From: Maniola hyperantus
Taxonomy: Eukaryota; Arthropoda; Insecta; Lepidoptera; Nymphalidae
Assembly: GCF_902806685.2 (NCBI RefSeq)
Contig: NC_048563.1
Span: 2,108,001 to 2,172,000, forward strand
Reading direction: 5' to 3'
DNA: 64,000 nucleotides
In this document: positions 21,459 to 33,057 of the stretch, piece by piece
Numbering within the stretch: the stretch's first letter is position 1
Layout of the letters: every line of letters begins with the position of its first letter
The notes under the pieces: model-generated
Databases searched by the model: none
What the model saw: the letters and a program-made list of their open reading frames with translations, nothing else
Told to the model about the DNA's origin: nothing
Program-made: the position numbers and the translations under genes

Positions 21459-22605
21459 TGTGTTAAGTCAAAACACATTTAACAAAATATCGAGCTTGTG
21501 TAACTGTCTATGTTTAGCCTTATACAAATTGGTTAAACACAAACACAAAAGAAGTTATTTAAACTATTAAATATACACAAGCAAAATACACAACAAAAAC
21601 AATATTCTTAAGTCTATCCTAACTATTTTATCAATTATGTTCCTATTCCAAAATATCGTTAATAATACAAGCACATATTATTACTATAGTAAACAAAATA
21701 TAACAAAATAAAACTTCCCAAAATTGAATAAATGATTGTAAGGTGCAGTATCACCTTTATGAGTACACAGTGTGTTACAACCTTTACAATTACAAAAGTA
21801 AACAGGCAACAAAGTTGCAATGAACTCTGACTAGCATATTATCTTTCAAAAAAACAAAGAGATTGTGCAATGGTTTGATGGCTGTTACTTTACACTTTTA
21901 ACACATAACCTAAAATACAACAAAATCTGTTTCTAAATGTCACTTTAAACTACCAGCATTCAATTAAACTTAACATGTTTTGTGTGTGAAGTAGCTTTTA
22001 TCATAACCTTAACACAGCTCTAAACAAAATTTCAACAAAATAATGAAGTATCAAGTCACTGAAAAAAAATTGTTCATAACTTCATACTTGAACTTAATGT
22101 AATCTCTGAATATAGTTTATATATTTAGTTTCACAAGTTGTAACTCTTAGTATTTATAAATGTATGTGTGTAACTAGTTAACGGCACATAGCGTTTCAAA
22201 ACTTTAATTATACTAAGTTACCGGAATTTTCAAACATAAGATGTACTTACTATTGAAAGCAATACCCAACAACAACTCAGTTAAGCAATGTTTATTACTA
22301 AACTGAAGGCAAACATTCACTTATACACCTCCAAGGTAAGTCGATAACATAATTAAACGGCATAAGCACCATTTATAAAGTGTTGATTAAGTAAGAAAAA
22401 AAATGTTGGACTATACTCAGAAAATTACTTAAACTATCAAACAAAATTTCTAACTATTAGTTATTATTTAGTTAGTTAACCATAAAAACAGCTTAGTGCT
22501 CTTTGCAATGTGTCACTACTTAGAAAATTGTACAATCAGCGGAGTACATTTCATAAAATTCACAAAATTTCTCAAAATATACAGAAATAACTATATAAAA
22601 AAAAC
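21459..22605 (-). other. Leader (5' UTR) of the LTR element
   Basis: About 1.1 kb of non-coding sequence between the primer-binding site and gag, rich in T in the sense strand. Packaging signals are expected here but cannot be identified by eye. Confidence 0.6.
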
Positions 22606-22617
22606 GTTCGGGCGCCA
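22606..22617 (-). other. Primer-binding site, tRNA-Lys type
   Basis: Two bases after the 5' LTR, the minus strand reads TGGCGCCCGAAC, the complement of a tRNA 3' end GTTCGGGCGCCA. That terminus belongs to lysine tRNA (UUU) in animals. Complementarity beyond 12 bases is lost (GTTTTT follows). Confidence 0.8.
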
Positions 22618-22619
22618 TT

Positions 22620-24083
22620 TGTAAGGGTGGTAAATTGGGCGGAATAGAAATATACCCGGATACGGAATAATCTACCACCTTACAAAGATTAGAGGAAAAT
22701 AATAATTTACTTTACTTGATCTATCTACCTAGTAAAGAATAGAAGCTAGCCGTCGACTCCCTTGTAATGTATATGAGGTGTTATAAATGAAATTTGCTAG
22801 ATGTTAGGCAAAATTGTTTTTAATGTAACTTTTACCGGGGTCGCTTAATACATAGTGATGGCTAATAATGCTTAGTTATTCTAGCTTAATGCCAAGACTT
22901 AATTTAGATACATTAGAATGCCTTAGGTAGATAGTACATAAAATCTATGTTTTAAATTTAAGATGCCATTGGCATGGAATAGACAATGACACAGTAAAAT
23001 TCATAAAATTGTTTCAAAATAAAAGCTCAGTAGTAAAGACAGGGTTCTTACTGTACACATACACTAAGAAGGTTCACTAAACTGTTCCAGGATACAAACA
23101 TTTGCTTACTTGTAGGTGCGAAGACTGCAAGGTAGCTGGACGGCATCGGCCAAGATCCAAAACTCAATTTATTTGATTCTTCACAACCGAAATGTTTCAT
23201 TACAAAGATTTTCACCAAGTCTTATCCATAGAAATTAAGTTGCCAACGTGAATGTGCAAAAGAAATAAATACGGAAAACGAAAACTAAAAACGGAAACGC
23301 AAACGGAAAACGCAAACGGAAAACCCTGTAACAAAGAAAAACAAGATTATAATTTGTGCTGTGTGAAAATTTCGACACGTGGAATTTTCCCGATCAAACA
23401 CAACTCACCTATTGAACTCCTGGCCACCAATGGTTTTCAGGAGTCCACCCACAACCCATTATCCTCATTTATTTGGGAAGGTAAAATAACTGGAACTGAA
23501 AGGGAAAATCATGAAATTAGGATTTTCTCTAACCAAACCGCCATTTTGTCGAATCCACATTACTTGATTTTTCACTCACCATAATTGATGAAACATTGAA
23601 ATACGTTAGGATGACTAAATTTATAACTATTGTATTTTCCCAGGCGAAGCCATGGGCGAAAAGGAGTGAGATTTTCCTGGAACGAAAAAATTCGTCTTCA
23701 CATGTTGACTCCAGAAAAATTCTAAATCTCACCAATCGGTGTTGCCAGACGCAACCCGAGTGTGGCCGCTCTCATTTAGTTTGATCATGAAGCCAATTCA
23801 TTTTTGAATATTTGCGGAACCTAAGGATATATTATAAGAACCGTTTTGTTAATGACTTAACAATAAACAAATGATATTATGGTTTTATTTAATTATTTTG
23901 TTTTATTTTTACGACCATTGACAACGAAGCAAACGCCATCTATTGTGGCTCGAATGAACTCTGAACATCGACCCACGCGTAGTTCTGCACCTTGATGCTA
24001 GGTGGCACCAACATACTTTGAACAAAATTGATTTTTATTAAAAGCGAAACGCTAGTTAGTAGTTCAAAATTTACAACGTCACA
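22620..24083 (-). repeat. 5' long terminal repeat
   Basis: Partner of 15242-16705, same length. It should hold the element's promoter. I did not pick a TATA box with confidence. Confidence 0.96.
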
Positions 24084-24238
24084 CTGCATGCCTGAGAGTT
24101 CTCCATAGTGTTCTCAAAAAGTCTACCAATCCGCACTTGGCCAGCGTGGTAGACTATAGCCAAAACCCTTCTCATTCTGAGAGGAGACCCGTGCTCTGTA
24201 TTGAGCCGGTCATGGGTTGATCATGATGATGATGATGA
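24084..24238 (+). mobile_element. 3' half of the split family-A SINE
   Basis: Continues exactly where 15241 stops, after the duplicated ctgc, through gagagttctccatagtg and gaggagacccgtgctc to a gatgatgatgatga tail. Confidence 0.9.
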
Positions 24239-24259
24239 ATAGGTATATTTATTAACTTT

Positions 24260-24590
24260 TTTTTTTATTATGTCCCAAATTTTGAGAGCATGTTTCCGAG
24301 AAGGAGCAATCCTAGATTTAGGGGACATGATAAGAAGCTACAATATCAATTGCCATCGTCAAATCCATTAAAACACTTTCTGACCAACAGAGTTGTTCAC
24401 ATATGGAATACATTGCCTAAGGATGTGTTATGTGAAGTTCTGTTAACCAAGAATAGATTAGACAAACATTTGGAAAACTCCAAGCACTTCTGATATAGAC
24501 GCATCAGCGAAGCTGCTTAGTCTATTATATAAAAATATTACAATAAAACTTAAAGCTAGCCTTATCTAATCACTGTTAGAATAGAATAGA
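24260..24590 (+). mobile_element. LINE 3' fragment (HFLTNRVVHIWNTLPKDV)
   Basis: The frame reads SNPRFRGHDKKLQYQLPSS, KHFLTNRVVHIWNTLPKDVL and KNRLDKHLENSKHF, then stops at about 24493. This is a typical C-terminal tail of a reverse-transcriptase polyprotein with its 3' UTR. A related copy is split by a DNA transposon at 58205/60240. Confidence 0.75.
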
Positions 24591-25095
24591 ATAGAATGTT
24601 TTTTTATTCATGTAAACTTTTTACCAGTACTTATGAATAGTCAGGCAGTTTTAATTTACCACTGGTTCGGAGTGCCGTTCCTACCGAGAAGAACCAGCAA
24701 GAAACTCGGCGGTTGCTCTTTTTAATTTTTCAATTTACAATGTTATTATACCGTACTATACAAGCCATTGCAGCCCCATGCATTGCTGGAGCGAGTCAAA
24801 TCCAAGCTTTTTTATCGTTTACATAGTCTGCGACTGTATAATATGCTTTTTTTAGGAGCATACTTTTAACACATTTTTTAAACTTGTGTAAAGGCAAGTC
24901 TAAAATTGCTTGTGGAATTTTATTATAAAATATTACACTCATTCCCACAAATGACTTTCCCACCTTCCAGAGGCGGAGCGCAGGAGTAGCTAGCTTATTT
25001 CGGTTTCTAGTTTGCCTATCGTGAAAATCACCGATTTTATTGTAACTGTGAATGTTTTGTCGTACAAAAATTATTTTATTAAAGTTAAATTGCAA
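24590..25095 (-). mobile_element. LINE 3' end (FYNKIPQAILDLPLHKFK) with AGAAT tail
   Basis: The minus frame from 25095 reads KLATPALRLWKVGKSFVG, VIFYNKIPQAILDLPLHKFK and MLLKKAYYTVADYVND, then stops. A 3' UTR with ttcttgctggttcttctcgg follows, then attct repeats. The same family occurs at 53945-54390. Confidence 0.8.
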
Positions 25096-25369
25096 AATAA
25101 ATTATTTTTAATAGAATCGTGGGCATGAAATACAGGCACATTACAGGCACCTATTGTACAATTGAAATGTCAGAATATAGGTAGGTAGGTGCACCTATTA
25201 TTAGGAAAGTGAAAGGTTCATAAAGGTCAAATTACTGTACAAAATATTTAGTCACTAAGTTGTCTTAGGATCAAGGATACTATAAACCTCTAGATAGGCA
25301 AAACTCATACGATTATATTTTTAAAAGTGAAGATAAATTCGTACGCTTGTGGGCATTTGTGCACACATC

Positions 25370-25462
25370 CGTATTCGGTTCGTATTCGTGTTTTTTATGT
25401 AAGCAAAAATACGGCGATCCGTTTTTTTGCTTACATAAAAACACGAATACGAACCGAATACG
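25370..25462. repeat. 93-bp near-perfect palindrome
   Basis: Arms of about 45 nt (cgtattcggttcgtattcgt then gttttttatgtaagc) are mirrored around a few central bases near cggcgatccg. The arms differ mainly in the length of T and A runs. Variants of cgtattcg continue on both sides, to about 25520. Confidence 0.85.
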
Positions 25463-25759
25463 ATTCCGTGATTCTTCGAAGTAGCCATCATATAAATACG
25501 TACATTCGATTCGTATTTTTTCTGTAAGGAGTTTTCGTAAGAAGTTCTCATATCTGTCGTGAACTATGCCAATAAGATGTAGGTACTCTAGTAAATTTAA
25601 TTTGATACCTGTTTAATTATTTAATTTAATTAGGTAATTATTATGAAATCAACCGTTTAACGAATGAGGCGTTAAATTAGCATATTTGAAAACTGATTAA
25701 TGAGGAAATCTGCATACCTACTTAGTACCTACTTATTATTTTGGTCGATTGATTTATAT

Positions 25760-25935
25760 TTTACAGCCCGCAGGACTTTAATCGTCGGCATTGTCAACCT
25801 TTAGGTCTGGTAGTTTTGTCTAGTGGGAGGCTTCGGCCGTGGCTAGTTACCACCCTACCGGCAAAGCCGTGCCGCCAAGCGATTTAGCGTTCCGATAAAA
25901 TGCCGTGTAGAAACCAAAGGGGCATGGGTGCCACA
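25760..25935 (+). mobile_element. SINE family B fragment
   Basis: Contains gtgggaggcttcggccgtgg, ctagttaccaccctaccggc and gccgccaagcgatttagcg. Head-bearing copies on the minus strand are at 30880-31150 and 54680-55005. Confidence 0.65.
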
Positions 25936-26157
25936 AAGGTGTCAAGGCGCCAAAACTATCTTTTCCCTAAAACTTCGGTTTAGGTTTTTTTAAATCTCTT
26001 TTATTTTCACGACATAAAATTAATCCTGTCTGTTTTATCCAAGCAGTTAAGGATAAAGGATAAAATAACCCAGCAAACCCTCGTACCCTTTAGAACCCTA
26101 CCGTAGCTTTATAGTTTTAAGTTCGCGTAATAAAAATATCACCACTATATCTTAGCT

Positions 26158-26598
26158 TCGAACAGTGCGTGTTGCCAGTGATGACATATGGATCCGAGAC
26201 ATGGTCGCTAACTATGGGCCTCATAAGAAAGCTCAGAGTCACTCAGCGGGCGATGGAGAGAGCTATGTGCAGAGTTTCTCTACGTGATCAAATTAGACTT
26301 GAGGAGACCCGTAGGAGAACTAGAGTAACCGACACAGCTGAACGGGTTGCGAAGCCGAAGTGGCAATGGGCAGGGCACATAGTTCGTACAACCGATAGAC
26401 GTTGGGGTCCCAAGGTGCTGGAATGGCGACCTCGCACCGGAAGACGCAGCGTTGGAAGACCCCCCACTAGGTGGACGGACGACATCAGACGAGTCGCAGG
26501 GAGCCGCTGAATGGTGGCGACGCAAGACCGTGGCGTGTGGAAGTCCCTACAAGAGACCTATGTCCAGCAGCGGACGTCTATTGGTTGATGATGATGAT
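26158..26598 (+). mobile_element. RTE-like LINE 3' end, plus orientation
   Basis: The frame reads LPVMTYGSETWSLT, VSLRDQIRLEETRRRTRVTD, PKWQWAGHIVRTTDRRWGPK and RRSVGRPPTRWTDD. A frameshift near 26510 separates it from the original C-terminus. Tail gatgatgatgat. Confidence 0.8.
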
Positions 26599-27770
26599 CT
26601 TAGCTCAGCTTACCACTATATCAACAACCGACCATCAAAAACAGTATTTTATCACCTGTTTTGAATAAATTAGGTATTTCAATTTTGAAATTTTTGAACC
26701 AATTCTTTTTGAAAATCTAATTCTACTCAGACAAAGCGGGCAAAGGCTATTAGAAAATAAAAATAAAAAAAAACATACTTAATTCCAACCTAATGATACG
26801 CGAAAATCTGTGAGCAAATATTTATGTTATCCGAAAGTGATTTTGGGATGTGGTAATAATTTTGGTTGTTGTAATAATCGTAACGTTGCGGTGTGTTGCG
26901 GAACCGGTTCGACTACGTTCCTGCGGCGGCCATGTTGTAATCATTGTAATATGCATTTTTATAATGGACGATCACATTAGAATACTCGCGTAGCAACCGA
27001 TCAGTGGCCCTACCGCGGTTGTTTGACAGCTACAATGTCACGATCGCAATCATCTCTGATTGATTAATGCTCGCTCACTATTGGCCACAATGCATTGTTG
27101 CAACAAGAATCGCACAAATTCAGCCAATCACAACAATTGAGATTGTAATAATGATTGATGCAGGTTTTAGACAATCGCCCCGCTGGAGTATATGTGTAGT
27201 CATATCCCTTCTAAGTTAGCCCGCTTCCATCTTAAGGGCATATTCTAATGCATTTTTATCACGGAACAGAAAAAACCACTTATAATCAGTAGGTACCCTT
27301 ATCAGTAGGTACCTTTATTATAAATGCGAAAGTGTGTTTGTTTGTTGGTTTGTCCTTCAATCACGTCGTAACGCTGCAACGTATTGACGTGATTTTTTGC
27401 ATGGGTATAGGATAAAGACCTGGAGAGTGACATAGGCTACTTTTTATCCCGGCAAATCAAATAGTTCCTACTGGATTTTTAAAAACCTAATTCCACGCAG
27501 ACGAAGTCGCGGGCATCAGCTAGTAGACAATAATATTAGGTTAAAACGTCTCACGTCATCAGTCGTTTATTTTTTAAATTAATCATCATCATACATATAA
27601 CAGCAATGTCGTATTGTAGTCGAATAGACTAAAAGTCACTGCAAAAAGATGGCGCCAAATTATGAATCATAGACAATTATTGCACTGCAATAGTGGAATA
27701 TTCAATATTCAAAAAAAAAAACGGGCTGAATTGAGAACCACCTCCTTTTTGGAAGTCGGGTTAAAATAGT

Positions 27771-28207
27771 TTTTAGGGTTCCGTACCTCAAAAGGAAAAA
27801 CGGAACCCTTATAGGATCACTTTGTTGTCTGTCTGTGTGTCTGTCAAGAAACCTACAGGGTACTTCCCGTTGACCTAGAATCATGAAATTTGGCAGAAAG
27901 GTAGGTCTTATAGCTGACATTAGGGGAAAAATTTGAAAACCGTGAATTTGTGGTTACATCGACATCAACAAAAAAATTAAAATGTTTTCAGGAACAAATA
28001 TTGTTATTTTCAACTTTCAAAGTAGGATTACTATACCAAGTGGGGTATCATATGAAAGGGCTTTACTTGTACATTCTAAAACAGATTTTTATTTATTTTT
28101 AGGCATAATAGTTTTTGATTTATCGTGCAAAATATCGATAAAATACGATTGTATAACAGAACCCTCAGTGCGCGAGTCTGACTCGCACTTGGCTGGTTTT
28201 TTTATAA
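27771..28207 (+). repeat. GGTTCCGTACCTC repeat, full-length copy
   Basis: Begins tttagggttccgtacctcaa with a stem-forming head and ends cgagtctgactcgcacttgg, ctggttttt. Used here as the reference copy. Only short unconvincing ORFs. Confidence 0.75.
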
Positions 28208-28227
28208 AATAATCCTTACAAAATGAC

Positions 28228-28315
28228 TCCTCACGCGCAATTTTAACTCTGACATGACAGTTGACCCATAGAGTTAAAATAGCGCGTGAGGATTCTGTTC
28301 GGACTATAATAATTA
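28228..28315. mobile_element. Short CACGCGCCATTTT-type MITE
   Basis: ctcctcacgcgcaattttaa is mirrored by ttaaaatagcgcgtgaggat around a short centre, a compact foldback. Confidence 0.7.
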
Positions 28316-28899
28316 TTATAAATGCCAATAGACGTTGTTGGGGTCCCAAGCTCCCAAGGTGCTAGAATATGTCGACCTCGCACCGGAAAGCGCAGCGTTA
28401 GAAGACCTCCCTGTAGGTACAGCAGCAATGGACGCCTATCGGTTGATAATAAAATGCGAAAGTATGTTTGTTTGTTCTGCAATCGTACCGCAACGGACCA
28501 ATAGAATAGGCTACTTTTTAGTTTTCATCCCAGAAAAACAAAATTCCTAGAAAAACCTAAATCCATGCGGACGAAGTCGCGGGCATCAGCTAGTCTTATA
28601 TATAAAAATAAATGTTTGTTTGTCTGTTTCTTGCTTAAATGCGTTGTACAGTTGTTGTTGACACTCCCGGGAAGGTTTCTGACATTAGCTAAGAAGTTAA
28701 ATAAAACAACAGAATTAAACATAATTAAAATTATATTTTATTTATAATATAAGGAACGTAATTATTTATTTAAAAAATCTCATTTAGTAACTAATATGAC
28801 TAAAAATTTAAGTACAATTCATTTTACATAACTTATAATAATATTTCTATTTGTATATAATTCTTAAAACAATTTCATTAAAAATATAATATGTAAACC

Positions 28900-30300
28900 A
28901 AAATTTAATGACTTGATTATCATTATAATTTCTTTAGCAATAATGGTGCTAATTCGGATGTACAGTCTCTAAACTAAATAGACACCTCTAACGTCGGGTT
29001 TCTATGTTCAATCTATCGATATCGATCAATGTAATATATCAATAAGTTTTTTTAAATAAAAATAGCGAGCAAACGAGTAGGCACCTGATGTTAAGTGATT
29101 ACCGCCGCCCATGAACATTCAGCAATTTTTTAATTTATCAAAAAAATACATTTCTTAAATGACAGTGATGCTTAGTTACTTATTGGGGCCAATTCTCTTG
29201 TACACAATCTCTAAACTAAACTAAATTAACAGGTCTAAATCTAGTGATATCCTTTTCTGCAGGCAAAATTATGAAAGGGATAGCAATAGATTTAGACGTG
29301 TCATTTTAGTTTGGTTTAGAGATTGTGTACAACGCAATGAGCCACTATTTACTAACTTATCAGATAGGTTGAATATTATAGAAACAGGACATAAAATGTA
29401 GATATTACTATCAATTTCTACAGGAAACATTGTGAAATGGATAGCAGTATAGTACGTATAAAGTGACACCTCACGCGCCATTTGAACTCTATGGCATACT
29501 ACATGAACTTTTAATACAACTGTCATGTTAAAAGTTCACCTTTAAAATGAGGACTAAAATCGTACTTTTGACATGAAATTTGACACAAAATTTAAAATGG
29601 CGCGTGAGTTAAATTTTACGCATTATACATATTTAAAATATATATCCGTTTAGAGATTGTATACAACCAAATAAGCACAGATGGGGCCAATTCTGTTGTA
29701 CATAATCTGTAATCTAAACTAAATTGACAGATTTAAATCTGCAGGGAGCATTATGAAAGGGATACATTTAGGACCTGTTTTACAACCTCCAGATGAACTT
29801 TATTTAACGAATAGACGTTGTGACAGTTTTTGTATTGGTTTTTTTACTGTCAAAATGTCAAATTTATCCGTTAGATAAAGTTTATCAGGCGGCTGGCTAA
29901 TAAGCTTGTACTTAATTTTGATTTAGAGATTGCGTACAACAAAATTACTCATAACTATATTATTTACAATTCTAAAGGGTCCTAGTTTTCTAGCTTTAGG
30001 GTCTATTCTAAATAAAATTTTATACAATACTGTGATATAAGTATGTTTGTAGTTACAAAATAGGCGCAAATTATGCGATTTCTGTGCATTTTCAAATGGT
30101 ATACGGACTTTTGGTAAAGTCGAATAACGACTTATTGGAATTGCAAGAATCAGGGGATCAATAATTTACTGTGTTATATTTTAATCACGGTTTACGAGAT
30201 ACAGCTCCCAGACAGACAGACAGACGGATGGACGGACGGATAGCGGAGGCTTAGTAATAGGGTCCCGTTGGCACTCTTTGGGTACGGAACCCTAAAGAAT
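28900..30300. mobile_element. Cluster of small MITEs, no gene
   Basis: Several elements share ggggccaattct...gtacacaatctctaaact ends with inverted mates (tttagagattgtgtacaac), for example 29190-29345 and 29640-29960. A CACGCGCC-type element lies at 29465-29620. Microsatellite-like gacagacagacggatgg occurs near 30210. Confidence 0.6.
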
Positions 30301-30794
30301 GAGATACAATTTGATTTCAAAATTCATAATTGGCACTAATTCATTTCAAATAAAAACTTAATTTGATTTTTAATTTCATAATAATATTACATAATATACC
30401 AATCTGTTGAATGAATGTCACAATAGAATTAGCACCTCTAAATTTAAAACAAATATTTAGATATTACTAAGTATGTAATTAATTGAACTAAAATTTAAAA
30501 ATGAAAAAATTTTAATTGTATTATTAGCTTGTTACAATTTTTACAAAATGTCTGCAATTTTTTTACAAAATGTCTTTTTTTTTGCGAACTCAGGTACGTT
30601 TACGAAAATATTATATACAATTTTATTTCAATAATAGAAATTTATAGATTATGAGACCTAAAATATACAATAATCCATAATATCAACTGTGAACTGGCAA
30701 CATGTCCTATGTCAAGTTTTGACGATTTCACTGCTACTTCATACTCAGTACTCAGTAGTGTCACAGTTCAAGACAGTTACCTACATATAGCACA

Positions 30795-31150
30795 GCCTCC
30801 GCGCTAACCCGGTGCGGGGAGCGCCCCCCGCCTCATACCCCGATTGCCATCTCGACCTGTCTATGATTTGAAATCGTTTAAAACTGAGAAGTACTTTTTA
30901 TTCCATTACAAGTTGACTGCAATCTCATCTGCTGGTAAGTGATGATGCAGTCTAAGATGGAAGCAGGTTTACTTGGAAGGGGTATGACAGTTCCTTATCG
31001 GTTTCTACCTGGCATCGTACCGGAACGCTGAATCGCTTGGCGGCAACCAAACCAAAGACAATTTAGGAATTCCAATTCCCAAATTACCGCTGGCGGGAAT
31101 CGAACCCGGGACCTCTCGCCTATAAGACCACTACGCCAGGGAGGTCGTTG
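30795..31150 (-). mobile_element. GC-rich foldback fragment followed by SINE family B (minus)
   Basis: 30795-30867 is the right half of the GC-rich foldback. 30880-31150 is a SINE whose tRNA-like head on the minus strand (acctccctggcgtagtggtc, ggttcgattcccgcc) lies at its right end. Confidence 0.65.
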
Positions 31151-32226
31151 CTACTTTAAAACTGAGATAGTCCGTTGCCAGTTCACAGTTGATACTAGAA
31201 AAATATTTACACAAAAATAATAGAAATATCTAATATACCAAATTCTTGTAAATATGTATGTAAAATTGTGATGATAACAAAACATGTTAATTTAGTTACA
31301 TTAGGCAAGATAATATTCATTAATTGATTATTGCCCAAAAAAAATATGTATAATTGATATTATGCATTCATTAACGGAAATGATAAGACTGTACACAACT
31401 CAACAGTGTAGAGCGAAAACTAAATAACTGACACTTTTTGCGAAAAGTAACTAACATATTATGGGGGGAAAAATTCTATGTTTGTATACGGAAGAAAATG
31501 TTTTTTTTTAAATTTCACTTTGATATTTAACTGTAAAATTAGAATACATTTCTGGGGCCTACCTGGTCCAAAGGTTGTCCATCGCCATTCAGCGTGGCAA
31601 TAGTGCCAGTTTAATGGGCACCTTTGGCCCCGGGGCAACCAGGGGCGGACTTTTTGACGACGTTTAATTTTAAGTAGGTAAGGTTTATTTAAGTTTGTAT
31701 GTTTCAGATGTAAATTTTAGATTACATAATAATAATAATTTATGAATTATTGCAGGTTTCTTCTTAGACCAGGGTGAGTTTGGAACCCTCATAGAGTTAA
31801 TTTTATGTTTACGTTACTAATTATATCTATCTTACATCATTTATGTATATTTGACGAATTTCAATCAAAAAGTGTAAAATGTATTTGACTTTGACTTTGA
31901 TTTTTCCACTCTTACAGAACTATTTCTGAATAAAAAAACATTTTTCTAATGAAACTTTTTAGTAAAAGATGAAAGATTTATACATTTTGAAGGGACACCA
32001 GAGATTAACAATTTATTATTGGTTTCGCTACGGTCAAACTAAAACCATACTAATTGTCCAATGTATAAACTAACAACTTGGGCTGTCTTTGAGATGTCTA
32101 GGTCTAACAAAGGATAGAAAGAAAAGTCTCTCACGAAAGGAATTCAAGAACCAAATTACAACGATGTTTTCTCCACTGAATTGATAGTGGCGGAATTATT
32201 GCGGACAACAAAACCGCAGTACAAAG
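31150..32226. other. Repeat-rich spacer, no gene
   Basis: Contains a retroposon 3' end (31550-31900, ending in gactttgactttgattt) and the reverse copy of the repeat seen inside 4440-4680 (about 32010-32225). Confidence 0.5.
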
Positions 32227-32940
32227 AGCCATAGTCATAGTCATAGTCATAGTCATTTATTCATAAATACACATTATACGTCAATTACAATAATTTAAAT
32301 TCTTTTTCTTAATATTTAATAACATATTCTTGTTTCAAGAATAGATTTTTTAAAAATATAAAATAAAATAAATGTTTTAAACAATTTAGTCTTGGATCTT
32401 CCCAAGTAGAAATTCATTATAACTATAGAAAGACTCCTCGACAAGCCAGCTTTTCATTTTTCTTTTGAAAATCTTAATATTTTGCGCATTTTTTATGTCG
32501 TGGGGAATCCGATTATAGACCTCGGGACCCATTCCAACCACTGTCCGCGAGGCTTTCTCAAGCCTGTGGTATTTTGCAACTAGGCGATTAGGATGCCGTA
32601 GGTTAAAAAGTTTTTTACTGCCCCTATTCACAAACTCATCTTTATGTTGCGCCACATAAATAGCCACATGCAAAATGAGTAAGCTGGGTAGGGTTAATAT
32701 GCCTAATTTCTTAAAATATGGCCGAGCTGGGGTATCTTGCGGTACGTGGGCTAGTATTCGGACAGCCCGCTTTTGAAGTCTAAAGGCGCGCTCCCAGTCT
32801 GCGCCACGTCCCCATATTTCAACTCCATACTGCAGCAGACTTTGAACAGAAGCAAAGTAGCACGCGCGAGTTGCTTCTGTTGATAAAGTTGATGCCACGC
32901 GCTTCAGAGCGAAGCATGCTGTAGACATTTTGCCACATAG
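32227..32940 (-). mobile_element. LINE 3' end with 180-codon RT C-terminus and (ACTATG)n tail
   Basis: The minus frame 32928-32386 reads ALKRVASTLSTEATRACYFA, SLLQYGVEIWGRGADWERAF, LQKRAVRILAHV, KLGILTLPSLLILHVAIYVA, VYNRIPHDIKN and FKRKMKSWLVEESFYSYNEF, then stops. This is the thumb and C-terminal region of a CR1/Jockey-like reverse transcriptase. The tail at 32227-32262 is repeated catagt on the plus strand. 5' truncated. Confidence 0.85.
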
Positions 32941-33057
32941 TTTATCAATATGCGCGTACAGAAGAGATCCATTCCATACAGAAGAGAAGAAGAACTTTTT
33001 AGTGTCAGTTATTTAGTTTTACCTCTACACTATAAAGCAACTTACCTACATGTACAA

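Larger units (their letters stand above)
15242..24083 (-). mobile_element. Ty3/gypsy-class LTR retrotransposon, 8.84 kb, recent insertion
   Basis: The order in element sense (minus) is: 5' LTR 22620-24083, primer-binding site, leader, gag 21458-20190, pol 20193-17524, polypurine tract, 3' LTR 15242-16705. The two LTRs are each 1,464 bp and I saw no difference between them in the stretches compared. They begin TGT and end ACA. The domain order PR-RT-RNaseH-IN is that of Ty3/gypsy elements. Long LTRs plus a Lys-type primer site recall the Osvaldo/Ulysses group, which is an inference. Target duplication is 4 bp (ctgc). An in-frame gap between protease and RT probably makes this copy non-autonomous. 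No env-like ORF is present between pol and the 3' LTR. Confidence 0.96.
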
